50,535 nt of DNA from assembly GCA_902612825.1 (NCBI GenBank), contig CACMET010000003.1, positions 1 to 50,535 of the forward strand. The letters are read 5' to 3'. Under the pieces are notes generated by a model. It was not told where the DNA came from and searched no databases. It saw only the letters and a program-made list of their open reading frames with translations. This document shows positions 7,959 to 16,279 of the stretch, in pieces. Numbering within the stretch: position 1 is the stretch's first letter; each line of letters opens with the position of its first letter. Source of the stretch: an uncultured Alphaproteobacteria bacterium (GTDB taxonomy: Bacteria; Pseudomonadota; Alphaproteobacteria; HIMB59; GCA-002718135). Position numbers and translations under genes: made by a program.

Positions 7959-9119
7959 TTAATCAAAAATTTTTAATGCTTTTTTTATATCTATTATTTG
8001 ATCATCAATATCTTCCAATCCACAATACAATCTAATCAAAGTTCCAGTATTTTTATTTTTAAACTCTCTCTTAACTAATGGAGGAAAGGTAATGAGACTA
8101 TCAAACCCACCCCAGCTGTATCCCAATTTAAATATTTTCAGTTTATTAAAAAATTTTTCAATTTGATTGTTTGAATATTTCTTTTTCAGCATAAATGAAA
8201 ATAAACCTGAGCTACCAGAAAAATCTCTTTTCCATATTTTATGATTTTTTGTATGCGGTAATGCCGGATGAAAAACATCAGATACAAGATCATGATCTAA
8301 TAAATATTTTGCCATCAATAAAGCGTTATTCTCAATTTCTCTCATTCGAATCTCAAGTGTTGGCAACCCCCTAATGGCCAAATATACTTCATCTGATCCA
8401 GGACATATTCCTAAAGTTTTTGCAGCAGTTCTAATTTTTCTAGCATATTTTTTATTTGATGAAACAAACCCGATTAATACGTCCGAGTGACCATTTATAT
8501 ACTTAGTCCCCGCATCGATTATAATGTCTATTCCCAGTTTAATTGGATTGCAAAATAATGGTGATGCCCATGTATTATCCATTACAGTTGGTATATTATT
8601 TTTTTTTGCTATCTTTGTTATGAAAGGTATATCAATTATATCAAATGTAGCAGTTCCAGGAGATTCTAAATAAATAAGTTTTGTTTTTTTATTTATCAAC
8701 TTTTCAAAATTATTAATTTTATTTATTGGATGAAAATATTTTATTTTTACTTTGTACTGTTTAAGAATATTTTCACAAAAAGTTCTTGTTGGGCTGTAGA
8801 CACTATCATTTATTAAAACTTCATCTCCAGATTTTAATATAGCAAAAAAAGGAATTATTATTGAAGCAAGTCCAGAAGGAGACAAGACAGTATCATTACA
8901 ATGATATAATTCTGAGATACTATCTTCTAATTGTTTATGAAAAGGATTTTGATTAATTCCATAAAATGTTCTTCTATCATCTGCATTTTTAATATCATTT
9001 AAATAATCCTGATAACTATTAAAGATCATAGTTGATCCTTTGTATGTACCTGGATTGATAAAACCTTTTTGTTTAAGTGGATTTCTTCCTATCTTAGTAA
9101 GCTTTGTTTTAATTTTCAC
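7959..9119 (-). CDS. metC: cystathionine beta-lyase (MetC-type PLP enzyme)
   Basis: A 386-residue PLP enzyme of the Cys/Met metabolism family. The Schiff-base lysine is Lys206 in DAGTKYINGHSD, and the aspartate pairing with the pyridine nitrogen is in VMDNTWASPLF. The GYSWGGFDSL stretch near the C-terminus is characteristic of the proteobacterial MetC branch, as opposed to the SLGGVESLIEHP form of gamma-synthases and gamma-lyases (seen in the paralogue at 44734). MetC cleaves cystathionine to homocysteine, pyruvate and ammonia in methionine synthesis. The gene abuts a TauE/SafE transporter downstream. Its start faces the aapJ promoter region across about 157 bases. Confidence 0.85.
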   Translation of the reverse strand: MKIKTKLTKIGRNPLKQKGFINPGTYKGSTMIFNSYQDYLNDIKNADDRRTFYGINQNPFHKQLEDSISELYHCNDTVLSPSGLASIIIPFFAILKSGDEVLINDSVYSPTRTFCENILKQYKVKIKYFHPINKINNFEKLINKKTKLIYLESPGTATFDIIDIPFITKIAKKNNIPTVMDNTWASPLFCNPIKLGIDIIIDAGTKYINGHSDVLIGFVSSNKKYARKIRTAAKTLGICPGSDEVYLAIRGLPTLEIRMREIENNALLMAKYLLDHDLVSDVFHPALPHTKNHKIWKRDFSGSSGLFSFMLKKKYSNNQIEKFFNKLKIFKLGYSWGGFDSLITFPPLVKREFKNKNTGTLIRLYCGLEDIDDQIIDIKKALKIFD

Positions 9120-9193
9120 TATATCAATATCTAGTATATTATTAATATTTAAACACTAATTGTAGAAAAATATTAAAATACAAAATGTATCAT

Positions 9194-9221
9194 TTGGATT
9201 AGCTTATAAATTTGGTATAGG
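9194..9221 (+). promoter_or_regulatory. candidate sigma-70 promoter of the aap operon
   Basis: TTGGAT (9194-9199) and TATAGG (9216-9221) are separated by 16 bases, about 55 bases upstream of the aapJ start. It is the best match in the metC/aapJ spacer, but in DNA this AT-rich such matches are easily found by chance. Confidence 0.4.
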
Positions 9222-9245
9222 GAAGCAATCTTTGAAAAAAAGATA

Positions 9246-9263
9246 TTTAAATAATTATTTAAA
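9246..9263. repeat. perfect 18-bp palindrome just before the aapJ ribosome-binding site
   Basis: TTTAAATAATTATTTAAA reads the same on both strands and ends one base before the CGGAG ribosome-binding sequence (9264-9268). It could be an operator for a dimeric regulator, or form a 5' mRNA hairpin that affects stability or ribosome loading. It is all A/T, so chance cannot be excluded. Confidence 0.5.
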
Positions 9264-9276
9264 CGGAGAAAATAAT

Positions 9277-10281
9277 ATGAAAAAACTACTATCAATCTTC
9301 GCAGTTTTAGCTTTTGCATTTTCTGCAAATGCTGGGACTTTAGATGATGTAAAAAATAGAGGTTTTCTAAAATGTGGTGTAACAACTGGTCTTATTGGTT
9401 TCGCAGCACCTGATGATGCTGGAAACTGGGCTGGTTTTGACGTAGACGTATGTCGTGCAGTTGCAGCAGCAATTTTTGGAGACTCTAGCAAAGTTGAGTT
9501 TACAACTACAACTGGTAAATCACGTTTCCCTACTTTAGCGTCTGGTGAAATTGATATGCTTGCAAGAAATACTACTTGGACTTTAAGTCGTGATGTTAAT
9601 CTTGGTTTTGAGTTTGTTGGTGTAAACTACTATGACGGACAAGGTTTCATGATTCCATCTGCTTTAGGTGTTGATGATGCAACTGGTCTTGATGGTGCTA
9701 CAGTTTGTATTCAAACAGGAACAACTACTGAGTTAAACTTAGCGGATTTCTTCAGAGCTAATGGTATTGGTTATGAAGCACTTCCAATCGAAACAAATGA
9801 TGAAGCAAGAGAAAACTTATTTGCAGGTAGATGTGATGTATACACTACTGATGCATCAGGTCTTTCTGCTACAAGAGCACAAGCTGATGATCCAGATAAA
9901 TGGGTTGTTCTTCCAAATATCATTTCAAAAGAACCTCTTGGACCACTTGTAAGACACGGTGATCACCAATGGGGGGACGTTGTGAGATGGTCTCTTAATA
10001 CTATGATTATTGCCGAGGAACTTGGAGTATCTTCTTCAAACGTTGATGACAGCAAAGGTTCAAACGTACCTGAAGTTTTAAGACTTCTCGGTGTTGAAGG
10101 TGGTTATGGCGAAATGTTAGAATTAAGTAATGATTTTGCTTATAATATCATTAAACAAGTTGGTAACTATTCAGAGTCTTTTGATAGAAATATCGGACCT
10201 GATACACCTCTTGGAATTGGTAGAAATCTAAACGCATTATGGACTGATGGAGGTATTTTATACGCTCCACCATTTAGATAG
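9277..10281 (+). CDS. aapJ: general L-amino acid ABC transporter, periplasmic binding protein (AapJ/BztA)
   Basis: A 334-residue periplasmic binding protein of the AapJ/BztA type (amino-acid-binding family 3). A signal peptide is clear: MKK, a hydrophobic core, then SANA before Gly20. The mature part shows LKCGVTTGLIGFAAPDD, WAGFDVDVCRAVAAAIFG and the ASGEIDMLARNTTWT stretch typical of this subfamily. It captures a broad range of L-amino acids for AapQMP. I chose ATG 9277, preceded by CGGAGAAAATAAT, over an upstream in-frame TTG at 9232 that would spoil the signal peptide. The gene is visibly richer in G+C and preferred codons than its neighbours, as expected for a very highly expressed protein. 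A hairpin with a U-tract follows it. Confidence 0.95.
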   Translation: MKKLLSIFAVLAFAFSANAGTLDDVKNRGFLKCGVTTGLIGFAAPDDAGNWAGFDVDVCRAVAAAIFGDSSKVEFTTTTGKSRFPTLASGEIDMLARNTTWTLSRDVNLGFEFVGVNYYDGQGFMIPSALGVDDATGLDGATVCIQTGTTTELNLADFFRANGIGYEALPIETNDEARENLFAGRCDVYTTDASGLSATRAQADDPDKWVVLPNIISKEPLGPLVRHGDHQWGDVVRWSLNTMIIAEELGVSSSNVDDSKGSNVPEVLRLLGVEGGYGEMLELSNDFAYNIIKQVGNYSESFDRNIGPDTPLGIGRNLNALWTDGGILYAPPFR

Positions 10282-10305
10282 AAACTAATTAGTTTTTAAT
10301 ATAAT

Positions 10306-10339
10306 AATTGGGGGGGTGAAAATCCCCCCAATTTTTTTT
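10306..10339 (+). terminator. intercistronic hairpin with U-tract after aapJ
   Basis: AATTGGGGGG (10306-10315) pairs with CCCCCCAATT (10324-10333) to give a 10-bp stem with an 8-base loop, followed by a run of T to 10339. This is an intrinsic-terminator shape, and the only G/C-run hairpin nearby. Since aapQ follows on the same strand, it probably acts as a partial terminator or 3' stabiliser that keeps the binding protein in excess over the permease. Confidence 0.85.
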
Positions 10340-10346
10340 AGTAAAA

Positions 10347-11504
10347 ATGCAAAATAATTTATTTCAAGATCAAAAATTTAGAGGTATTTTATATCAAACT
10401 CTTGTTGTCGGTTTCTTTGCATTAGGTTTATATTTTGTAATTAATACAACTGCTTACAATCTTGAAAAGAGAAATATTGCAACTGGATTTGGTTTTTTAA
10501 ATAACCCGGCTGGGTTCGATATTAGTTTTTCTCCCTTTCTTGATTTTAAGTCAACTGATACTCATTTAAAAGTTTATTTTGTTGGAGTTTTAAATACACT
10601 TTTAGTTTCTTTTTGTGGGTGTATAGCTGCAACAATTCTAGGTTTTATAGTTGGTATTATAAGGCTATCTTCTAATTGGCTCTTAAGTAGAATTGCTTAT
10701 ATTTATGTTGAGTTTACTAGAAATACACCATTGCTTCTTCAAATTATATTATGGTATGCAATTTTAATTCAATTACCAAGAATAAAACAAGCCCCACAAA
10801 TTTGGGAAACATTTTATATTTCAAACAGAGGATTATTTGGACCAAAACCTATATTTCTTGACGGTTCAAACATTGTTATTCTTAGTCTTGTCTTAGGCTT
10901 TATTATAAGTTTTTTTATAGCTAGATGGGCTAAAAAAAGACAAGATACTACTGGTCAACAGTTTCCAACTTTTACAACTAACTTAAGTATAATAGTTTTT
11001 TTACCTTTAGTTGTATTTTTTATCATGGGATCTCCTATAACTTTAGAATATCCAGTTTTAAAAGGTTTTAATTTTAAAGGAGGCGCAGTTATTAGACCTG
11101 AATTTATAGCAATGTTTCTCGCCTTATCAATTTACACTGCAGCTTTTATTTCTGAAACAGTAAGGTCTGGAATTTTATCTGTTACCAAAGGACAAAGAGA
11201 AGCTTCAGGGGCATTAGGATTGAAAAAAAATTGGATTATGAGATTAATTATTATTCCTCAAGCATTAAGAGTAATAGTACCCCCTTTAACAAGTCAGTAT
11301 CTAAATTTAACAAAAAATTCTTCTTTAGGAATTGCTGTTGGCTATGCAGATCTTGTACACGGCTTTGGCGGTATTAGTTTAAACCAAACGGGTCAAGCTA
11401 TTGAATGTATGGCTATAACTATGGCAACTTATTTACTAATAAGTTTAACTATTTCTTTTTTTATGAACATTTATAACAGAAGCATTCAATTTAAGGAAAA
11501 ATAA
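10347..11504 (+). CDS. aapQ: general L-amino acid ABC transporter permease (AapQ/BztB)
   Basis: A 385-residue inner-membrane permease of the HAAAP (polar amino acid) family. Several hydrophobic helices are evident, with the first near residues 17-37. The conserved cytoplasmic EAA loop appears as GQREASGALGLKKNWIMRLIIIPQA. An FTRNTPLLLQI stretch, typical of AapQ, lies near residue 128. It pairs with AapM to form the transmembrane channel. Only a terminator-like hairpin separates it from aapJ, and its stop overlaps the aapM start by one base, so the two permeases are translationally coupled. Length and order match characterised aap/bzt operons. Confidence 0.93.
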   Translation: MQNNLFQDQKFRGILYQTLVVGFFALGLYFVINTTAYNLEKRNIATGFGFLNNPAGFDISFSPFLDFKSTDTHLKVYFVGVLNTLLVSFCGCIAATILGFIVGIIRLSSNWLLSRIAYIYVEFTRNTPLLLQIILWYAILIQLPRIKQAPQIWETFYISNRGLFGPKPIFLDGSNIVILSLVLGFIISFFIARWAKKRQDTTGQQFPTFTTNLSIIVFLPLVVFFIMGSPITLEYPVLKGFNFKGGAVIRPEFIAMFLALSIYTAAFISETVRSGILSVTKGQREASGALGLKKNWIMRLIIIPQALRVIVPPLTSQYLNLTKNSSLGIAVGYADLVHGFGGISLNQTGQAIECMAITMATYLLISLTISFFMNIYNRSIQFKEK

Positions 11505-12646
11505 TGGAAAATAATTCAAATTTTGAAACAAGGAAACCACCTGTTGCAACAACTGGTATTCTTGGCTGGTGTAGACAACATTTATTTTCAAATTGGATAA
11601 ATTCATTTATTACACTTCTTGTCATATATTTTCTATATCAATTAATACCTTGGTTTTTAGATTGGTCTGTATTTAGTGCAGATTTTTGGACAAATTATAA
11701 AGGAGAATTAATCGTTGATAGAACGTTTTGTTCTAGAGTAGCTGATCCTGAAGGTGATCATGGGGCATGTTGGGCAATTATTATTGTACGTTTTTATCAA
11801 TTTATGTATGGATTTTATCCATCAGAACAAGTTTGGAGAGTTAACTTAACATATTTCCTTCTTGTAGTTGCTCTACTTCCTTTGTTGATAGAAAAAATCC
11901 CTGGAAGAAAACACTTAATTAAATTTACTATCGCCTTTCCAATAGTAGCCTTTATATTGCTTTATGGAGGATTTGGATTTCAAATTATTCCTACTAATAA
12001 ATGGGGAGGTTTATTAGTAACTCTTGTCCTTGGTGTATTCGGGATTGCTATAGCTTTCCCATTAGGAATTTTACTCGCACTCGGTAGAAGATCTCAGTTA
12101 CCTGTAATAAGTATGTTTTGTACTTTGTTTATAGAATTTATAAGAGGTGTTCCATTAATTACACTTCTTTTTTTTGGTATGGTAATGCTTCCTTTGTTTT
12201 TACCGGAAGGTTTAAATTTAGATGGATTGGTGAGAGTACTTGTTGCTGTAACATTATTTCAAGCTGCTTATATGGCTGAAGTTATTCGTGGAGGCTTACA
12301 AGCAATTCCAAGGGGGCAATATGAAGCTGCTCAATCAGTTGGATTGAGTTATTGGCAAATGAATAGAAAAATTATACTTCCCCAAGCTATTAGAATTTCA
12401 ATACCATCTATTGTAAATACTTCTATTGGATTGTTTAAAGATACAACTCTAGTAATTATTATTGGTTTACTTGATTTACTTGGAATAGGAAGAGGGGCAT
12501 TAGCTGATGCTACTTGGATGGGTTTATCCAATGAAGTTTACGTCTTTGTTGCATTAGTTTTTTTTATTTTCACTTTTTCAATGTCAAGATATAGTTTGTA
12601 TTTGGAAAAGAAACTAAAAACAGGTATTAATATGGGAGCAGATTAA
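11504..12646 (+). CDS. aapM: general L-amino acid ABC transporter permease (AapM/BztC)
   Basis: A 380-residue second permease of the aap system. It has a long N-terminal extension with a membrane segment and a periplasmic loop ([17 protein letters not shown], two cysteines that could form a disulfide). The core permease domain follows, with [16 protein letters not shown] and the EAA loop as [21 protein letters not shown]. It forms the heterodimeric membrane channel with AapQ. The ATG overlaps the aapQ stop (TAATG), and aapP begins 2 bases after its own stop. Confidence 0.93.
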   Translation: MENNSNFETRKPPVATTGILGWCRQHLFSNWINSFITLLVIYFLYQLIPWFLDWSVFSADFWTNYKGELIVDRTFCSRVADPEGDHGACWAIIIVRFYQFMYGFYPSEQVWRVNLTYFLLVVALLPLLIEKIPGRKHLIKFTIAFPIVAFILLYGGFGFQIIPTNKWGGLLVTLVLGVFGIAIAFPLGILLALGRRSQLPVISMFCTLFIEFIRGVPLITLLFFGMVMLPLFLPEGLNLDGLVRVLVAVTLFQAAYMAEVIRGGLQAIPRGQYEAAQSVGLSYWQMNRKIILPQAIRISIPSIVNTSIGLFKDTTLVIIIGLLDLLGIGRGALADATWMGLSNEVYVFVALVFFIFTFSMSRYSLYLEKKLKTGINMGAD

Positions 12647-12648
12647 TT

Positions 12649-13392
12649 ATGTCAGAAAATTCAATAATTTCATTACAAAATGTTAATAAATGGTTTGGTG
12701 ATTTCCAAGTTCTAAAAGATGTGAATTTAGAGGTAAAAAAGAAAGAAAGAATAGTTGTCTGTGGTCCTTCAGGATCAGGTAAATCAACAATGATAAGATG
12801 TATTAATAGATTAGAAGAACATCAAGAAGGAAAAATTGTCGTAGATGGAATTGAACTTACAGGTAATCTAAAAAATATCGACAGTGTTAGAAAAGAAGTA
12901 GGTATGGTATTTCAACAGTTTAACTTGTTTCCTCATTTATCTGTAAAAGAAAACATAACATTAGCTCCAATCTGGGTAAAAAAAATGCCTAAGGCTGAAG
13001 CAGAAGAGCTCGCAATGAAACAATTAGAGATTGTTAAGATCCCAGAGCAAGCAAATAAATATCCCGGTCAACTATCTGGAGGCCAGCAACAAAGAGTGGC
13101 TATTGCAAGATCCCTTGCAATGAACCCTAACATTATGCTTTTTGATGAGCCAACTTCAGCTCTAGATCCTGAAATGATCAAAGAAGTTTTAGATGTAATG
13201 GTTGATTTAGCTGAAGGGGGAATGACTATGATAGTTGTTACACACGAAATGGGTTTTGCTAAAACAGTTGCTGATAGAATGGTGTTTATGGATGAAGGAA
13301 AAATTGTTGAGGAAGCTAGCCCTGATAAGTTTTTTAATAATCCAGAGAGTGATCGTACAAAGTTATTTTTAAGTCAAATTCTTCATCAGTAA
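12649..13392 (+). CDS. aapP: general L-amino acid ABC transporter ATP-binding protein (AapP/BztD)
   Basis: A 247-residue ABC ATPase that powers AapQM. Nucleotide-binding motifs are complete: Walker [10 protein letters not shown] (39-47), Q-loop in [12 protein letters not shown], signature LSGGQ (142-146), Walker B IMLFDEPT with Asp166/Glu167, and the switch His199 in VVTHE. These are the features of the polar-amino-acid (GlnQ-like) ATPase group. It closes the aapJQMP operon. The convergent alaX gene ends one base beyond its stop, so no separate terminator is visible between them. Confidence 0.95.
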   Translation: MSENSIISLQNVNKWFGDFQVLKDVNLEVKKKERIVVCGPSGSGKSTMIRCINRLEEHQEGKIVVDGIELTGNLKNIDSVRKEVGMVFQQFNLFPHLSVKENITLAPIWVKKMPKAEAEELAMKQLEIVKIPEQANKYPGQLSGGQQQRVAIARSLAMNPNIMLFDEPTSALDPEMIKEVLDVMVDLAEGGMTMIVVTHEMGFAKTVADRMVFMDEGKIVEEASPDKFFNNPESDRTKLFLSQILHQ

Positions 13393-13393
13393 T

Positions 13394-14095
13394 TTAAGAA
13401 GATAACAATAGATTAACCCTTCTATTCATTTTACCTTTGTTTTCTATTTTACCAATTTGAATTTTACCTATCTCATTAGTTGATTTCACATGTGTGCCAC
13501 CACAAGGCTGTAAATCAATATCACCAATTCTAATTAATCTTATTTTTCCATCTACTTGAGGAGGTTTTACTGACATAGTTCTGACTAGTTCAGGTTTTTC
13601 TTCTAATATACTACTTTCAATTACTTCACTAGTAACGGTATGATTATCTTCAACTAACAAATTTATTTTTTCTTCCAATTCTTCTTTATTTATTTGTTTA
13701 TCTGGATCATTAAAATCTAATCGACTTTTTTCATAACCAATTTGACCACCAGTTACTCCTAAAGGGACTATAGAGCATAATAAGTGTAGCGCAGTATGCA
13801 TTCTCATATGCTTGTATCGTAAATCCCAATTTATTTTTCCAATTATATCAACATTCTCTTCAAGATCTTTGAGATCATCTACAATATTTATTATTTTATT
13901 ATTTTCTTTAATAGTATCTAAAACTTGTATTTTTATACTTTCAGCTTCTATTGCACCTGTGTCCCCAGGTTGACCACCACTTTTTGCGTAAAATGCTGTC
14001 TTATCTAACTCGATACGGTTTTCTTCTTTCACAATACCTATAATTTTTGCTTTAAATTCTTTAAGGTATGCATCATCTTCGAATAATTTTGTCAT
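13394..14095 (-). CDS. stand-alone alanyl-tRNA editing protein (AlaX type)
   Basis: A 233-residue free-standing editing domain related to the second half of alanyl-tRNA synthetase. It carries the zinc motif H100-TAL-H104 and C198-GGT-H202, and the AFYAKSGGQPGDTG stretch from the beta-barrel domain. That makes it the medium-length AlaX-M type. These proteins hydrolyse seryl- or glycyl-tRNA(Ala) made in error, acting in trans in the cytosol. The gene lies on the opposite strand to its neighbours, abuts aapP tail to tail, and diverges from umuD across 139 bases that hold the SOS operator. Confidence 0.88.
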   Translation of the reverse strand: MTKLFEDDAYLKEFKAKIIGIVKEENRIELDKTAFYAKSGGQPGDTGAIEAESIKIQVLDTIKENNKIINIVDDLKDLEENVDIIGKINWDLRYKHMRMHTALHLLCSIVPLGVTGGQIGYEKSRLDFNDPDKQINKEELEEKINLLVEDNHTVTSEVIESSILEEKPELVRTMSVKPPQVDGKIRLIRIGDIDLQPCGGTHVKSTNEIGKIQIGKIENKGKMNRRVNLLLSS

Positions 14096-14128
14096 AGCGT
14101 TTTTTAACAGTATTTTAAAAATATTATA

Positions 14129-14156
14129 TTGACTTTTTTCTCATTCTGAATAAATT
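14129..14156 (+). promoter_or_regulatory. candidate promoter of umuDC
   Basis: TTGACT (14129-14134) and TAAATT (14151-14156) are spaced by 16 bases and lie directly upstream of the LexA box at 14158. A repressor bound there would cover the -10 edge and start site, the usual arrangement for an SOS gene. Confidence 0.55.
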
Positions 14157-14157
14157 A

Positions 14158-14172
14158 GAACAAAAGTAGAAC
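14158..14172. promoter_or_regulatory. LexA (SOS) operator, alphaproteobacterial type
   Basis: GAAC (14158-14161), seven bases, then GAAC (14169-14172): an exact GAAC-N7-GAAC, the reverse complement of the GTTC-N7-GTTC direct repeat recognised by LexA of Alphaproteobacteria. It lies 63 bases before the umuD start, against the predicted -10 element, so it should repress umuDC until DNA damage. Confidence 0.85.
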
Positions 14173-14234
14173 AAATAATTTTATAAATAATATAATTATT
14201 ATTTATCAATTATTTAAATATTTTTTCTAATATT

Positions 14235-14672
14235 ATGTCTAAAAAAATAGAAAACTTAATATTTAAAGCTGAATCCAAAGGAGATCAAATAACACCTTAT
14301 TTTCTTGATACAGTATCTGCAGGTTTTCCATCTCCAGCTACTGATTATATGGAAAACAAACTTGATCTTAATGAATATTTGGTTCAACGTCCAACAGCAA
14401 CCTATATCGTTAAAGCTAATGGCCCTTCTATGACCAATGCAGGCATATTATCAGGCGATTTACTTATTGTTGATAGAAGTATTACACCTCGTAACGACAA
14501 TATTGTTATAGCCTCCATCTTTGGTGACCTAACAGTTAAAAAACTTAAAAAGAAAGATCAGTCACTATTTTTAATTTCTGCCAATAGTGAGTATCCTAGT
14601 ATTCAAGTTAAAGAAGAAATGGAGTGTTTTATATGGGGGGTAGTGACATATGTCATACACAAAACTACTTAA
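14235..14672 (+). CDS. umuD: UmuD-like self-cleaving SOS mutagenesis protein
   Basis: A 145-residue S24-family peptidase. The autocleavage site is Ala29-Gly30 in VSAGFPSPA, as in UmuD and LexA. The catalytic dyad is Ser65 in GPSM and Lys102 in GDLTVKKL, with the same 37-residue spacing as E. coli UmuD Ser60/Lys97. It has no DNA-binding domain, so it is UmuD rather than LexA. After RecA-stimulated cleavage it forms the UmuD' dimer of DNA polymerase V. The residue before SM is proline rather than the more common aspartate, a minor oddity. A LexA box precedes it, and umuC overlaps its 3' end by 23 bases. Confidence 0.92.
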   Translation: MSKKIENLIFKAESKGDQITPYFLDTVSAGFPSPATDYMENKLDLNEYLVQRPTATYIVKANGPSMTNAGILSGDLLIVDRSITPRNDNIVIASIFGDLTVKKLKKKDQSLFLISANSEYPSIQVKEEMECFIWGVVTYVIHKTT

Positions 14673-15954
14673 TAGAAATCATAACTCAGTAAATCAATCT
14701 ATAGCATTGATAGATTGCAATAATTTTTATGCGTCATGTGAAAGAATATTTAATCCAAAACTTATAGGAAAACCAATTGTCGTACTTTCCAATAATGATG
14801 GTTGTATTATTGCACGATCAAAAGAAGCAAAAAAATTAGGGATAAAAATGGGTGAACCTTATTTTAAAGCAAAAAATATTATTGATAAAAATGATGTTAA
14901 AGTTTTTTCATCTAATTATTCTTTGTATGGTGATATTTCTCAGAGAGTAATGGAGACTTTATCAAGTTTCTCTTCAGAGGTAGAAATCTACTCTATAGAT
15001 GAAGCATTTCTTAGTTTAAATGGTTTTGAGAACTATGAGCTAAACACTTATTGCAGACATATTAGACAAACAATTAAGAGGTGGGTTGGTATTCCAGTTA
15101 GTATTGGAGTGGGCCCAACAAAAACACTATCAAAAATAGCTAATCATTTAGCAAAAAAACAACCAGACTATAAAGGTGTTTGCATACTAAAAAATAAAAT
15201 AGAAATAAAAAAAGCATTAGAATTAACATCTATTGAAGAAGTATGGGGCATTGGAAGAAGATTATCTCTTTTCCTGAAAAAATATAATATTCATAATGCT
15301 TATCAATTTTCACAAATGGACAGAGGATGGATAAGAAAAAATATGGGTGTAGTGGGAGAGAAGACATACCTAGAATTAAATAGTGTATCATGTTTAGAAC
15401 TTGATTTGGTTCCAAGTGATAAACAAAGTTGTTGTGTTTCAAGATCATTTAGTCAGCCAATAGAAAAATTATTTGATTTGGAGGAATCAATATCAACTTA
15501 TGGATCAAGAGTATCAGAGAAGATAAGGGAAGAGGGGTTAGTCGCTGAGTCGATGAGTATTTTTGTTTTGACAAATCATTTTAATAGAAGAGAGAAACAA
15601 TATTCAAATTCAATAAAACTACATTTACCTTTTCCAACAAATAATAGCATAAAAATTGTTAAAAGAGCTCTTGAAGGAATTAGAAAAATATATCGACCAG
15701 GATTTCGTTATAAAAAAGCTGGAATTATATTATGTGGTCTTAGCAGGCACAATATAACTAGAGGATTGCTTGATTATGATCGTGATACATCAGATAGAAT
15801 AATGAATACTATTGATAATATTAATTCTAGATATGGAAGTTCAACGTTAAAGATAGCCTCTGAAGGTATAGAAAAAATATGGAAGATGAAAAGAGAAAAC
15901 GTATCCCCATGTTACACAACACGTTTTGAAGAATTGGTGGAAGTTAAGGCTTAG
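14650..15954 (+). CDS. umuC: UmuC, catalytic subunit of error-prone DNA polymerase V
   Basis: A 434-residue Y-family translesion polymerase. The palm motifs are LIDCNNFYASCERIF, with the metal ligand Asp22, and YSIDEAFLSL with Asp117/Glu118. The helix-hairpin-helix region follows (SIGVGPTKTLSKIANHLAKK, EVWGIGRRL), then the little finger. The C-terminal tail YTTRFEEL matches the small C-terminal UmuC domain. It copies past DNA lesions at the cost of mutations. The ATG at 14650 lies inside umuD, so translation is coupled; the first 16 residues are an extension relative to E. coli UmuC. tRNA-Asn lies 6 bases beyond its stop on the other strand. Confidence 0.95.
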   Translation: MSYTKLLNRNHNSVNQSIALIDCNNFYASCERIFNPKLIGKPIVVLSNNDGCIIARSKEAKKLGIKMGEPYFKAKNIIDKNDVKVFSSNYSLYGDISQRVMETLSSFSSEVEIYSIDEAFLSLNGFENYELNTYCRHIRQTIKRWVGIPVSIGVGPTKTLSKIANHLAKKQPDYKGVCILKNKIEIKKALELTSIEEVWGIGRRLSLFLKKYNIHNAYQFSQMDRGWIRKNMGVVGEKTYLELNSVSCLELDLVPSDKQSCCVSRSFSQPIEKLFDLEESISTYGSRVSEKIREEGLVAESMSIFVLTNHFNRREKQYSNSIKLHLPFPTNNSIKIVKRALEGIRKIYRPGFRYKKAGIILCGLSRHNITRGLLDYDRDTSDRIMNTIDNINSRYGSSTLKIASEGIEKIWKMKRENVSPCYTTRFEELVEVKA

Positions 15955-15960
15955 AAAAAA

Positions 15961-16035
15961 TGGCTCCCCGGGCCGGGCTCGAACCAGCGACCGATCGGTT
16001 AACAGCCGATTGCTCTACCACTGAGCTACCGAGGA
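15961..16035 (-). tRNA. tRNA-Asn (anticodon GTT)
   Basis: On the minus strand a full cloverleaf folds from TCCTCGG at the 5' end (16035). The D arm is GCTC/GAGC, the anticodon stem ATCGG/CCGAT with loop CTGTTAA (anticodon GTT), and the T arm GCTGG/CCGGC with loop TTCGAGC. CCA is encoded at 15963-15961. The acceptor stem has one T-G wobble pair. Confidence 0.97.
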
Positions 16036-16082
16036 ACACAATTTTGTTGATAATAAAAAAAAATTAAAAAACAAGAAAAATT

Positions 16083-16156
16083 TGGAGGCTCGGAGCGGAA
16101 TCGAACCGCTGTGCAAGGCTTTGCAGGCCCCTACATCACCACTCTGCCACCGAGCC
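16083..16156 (-). tRNA. tRNA-Cys (anticodon GCA)
   Basis: On the minus strand the acceptor GGCTCGG/CCGAGCC, anticodon loop CTGCAAA (GCA) and T arm AGCGG/CCGCT with loop TTCGATT are clear. CCA is encoded. The anticodon stem contains two G-T pairs. It lies 47 bases upstream of tRNA-Asn on the same strand, so the two tRNAs are probably one transcript. Together they fill the 325-base gap between umuC and the PIMT-like gene. Confidence 0.97.
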
Positions 16157-16279
16157 TAAAAAAAATGACAATTATCACTATATTATTTCTAGTCAATTAA
16201 TGAAAAAAAATTCTAAAGATTAATAATATAATTTAAATAATTGATTATATAATAGGTTTATATAAAGCATCCTTAAGAA

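Noticed and set aside
9232-9276. An upstream in-frame TTG start for aapJ
   Set aside because: It adds 15 residues before a normal signal peptide, has no ribosome-binding site and would translate the palindrome; ATG 9277 has a good site.
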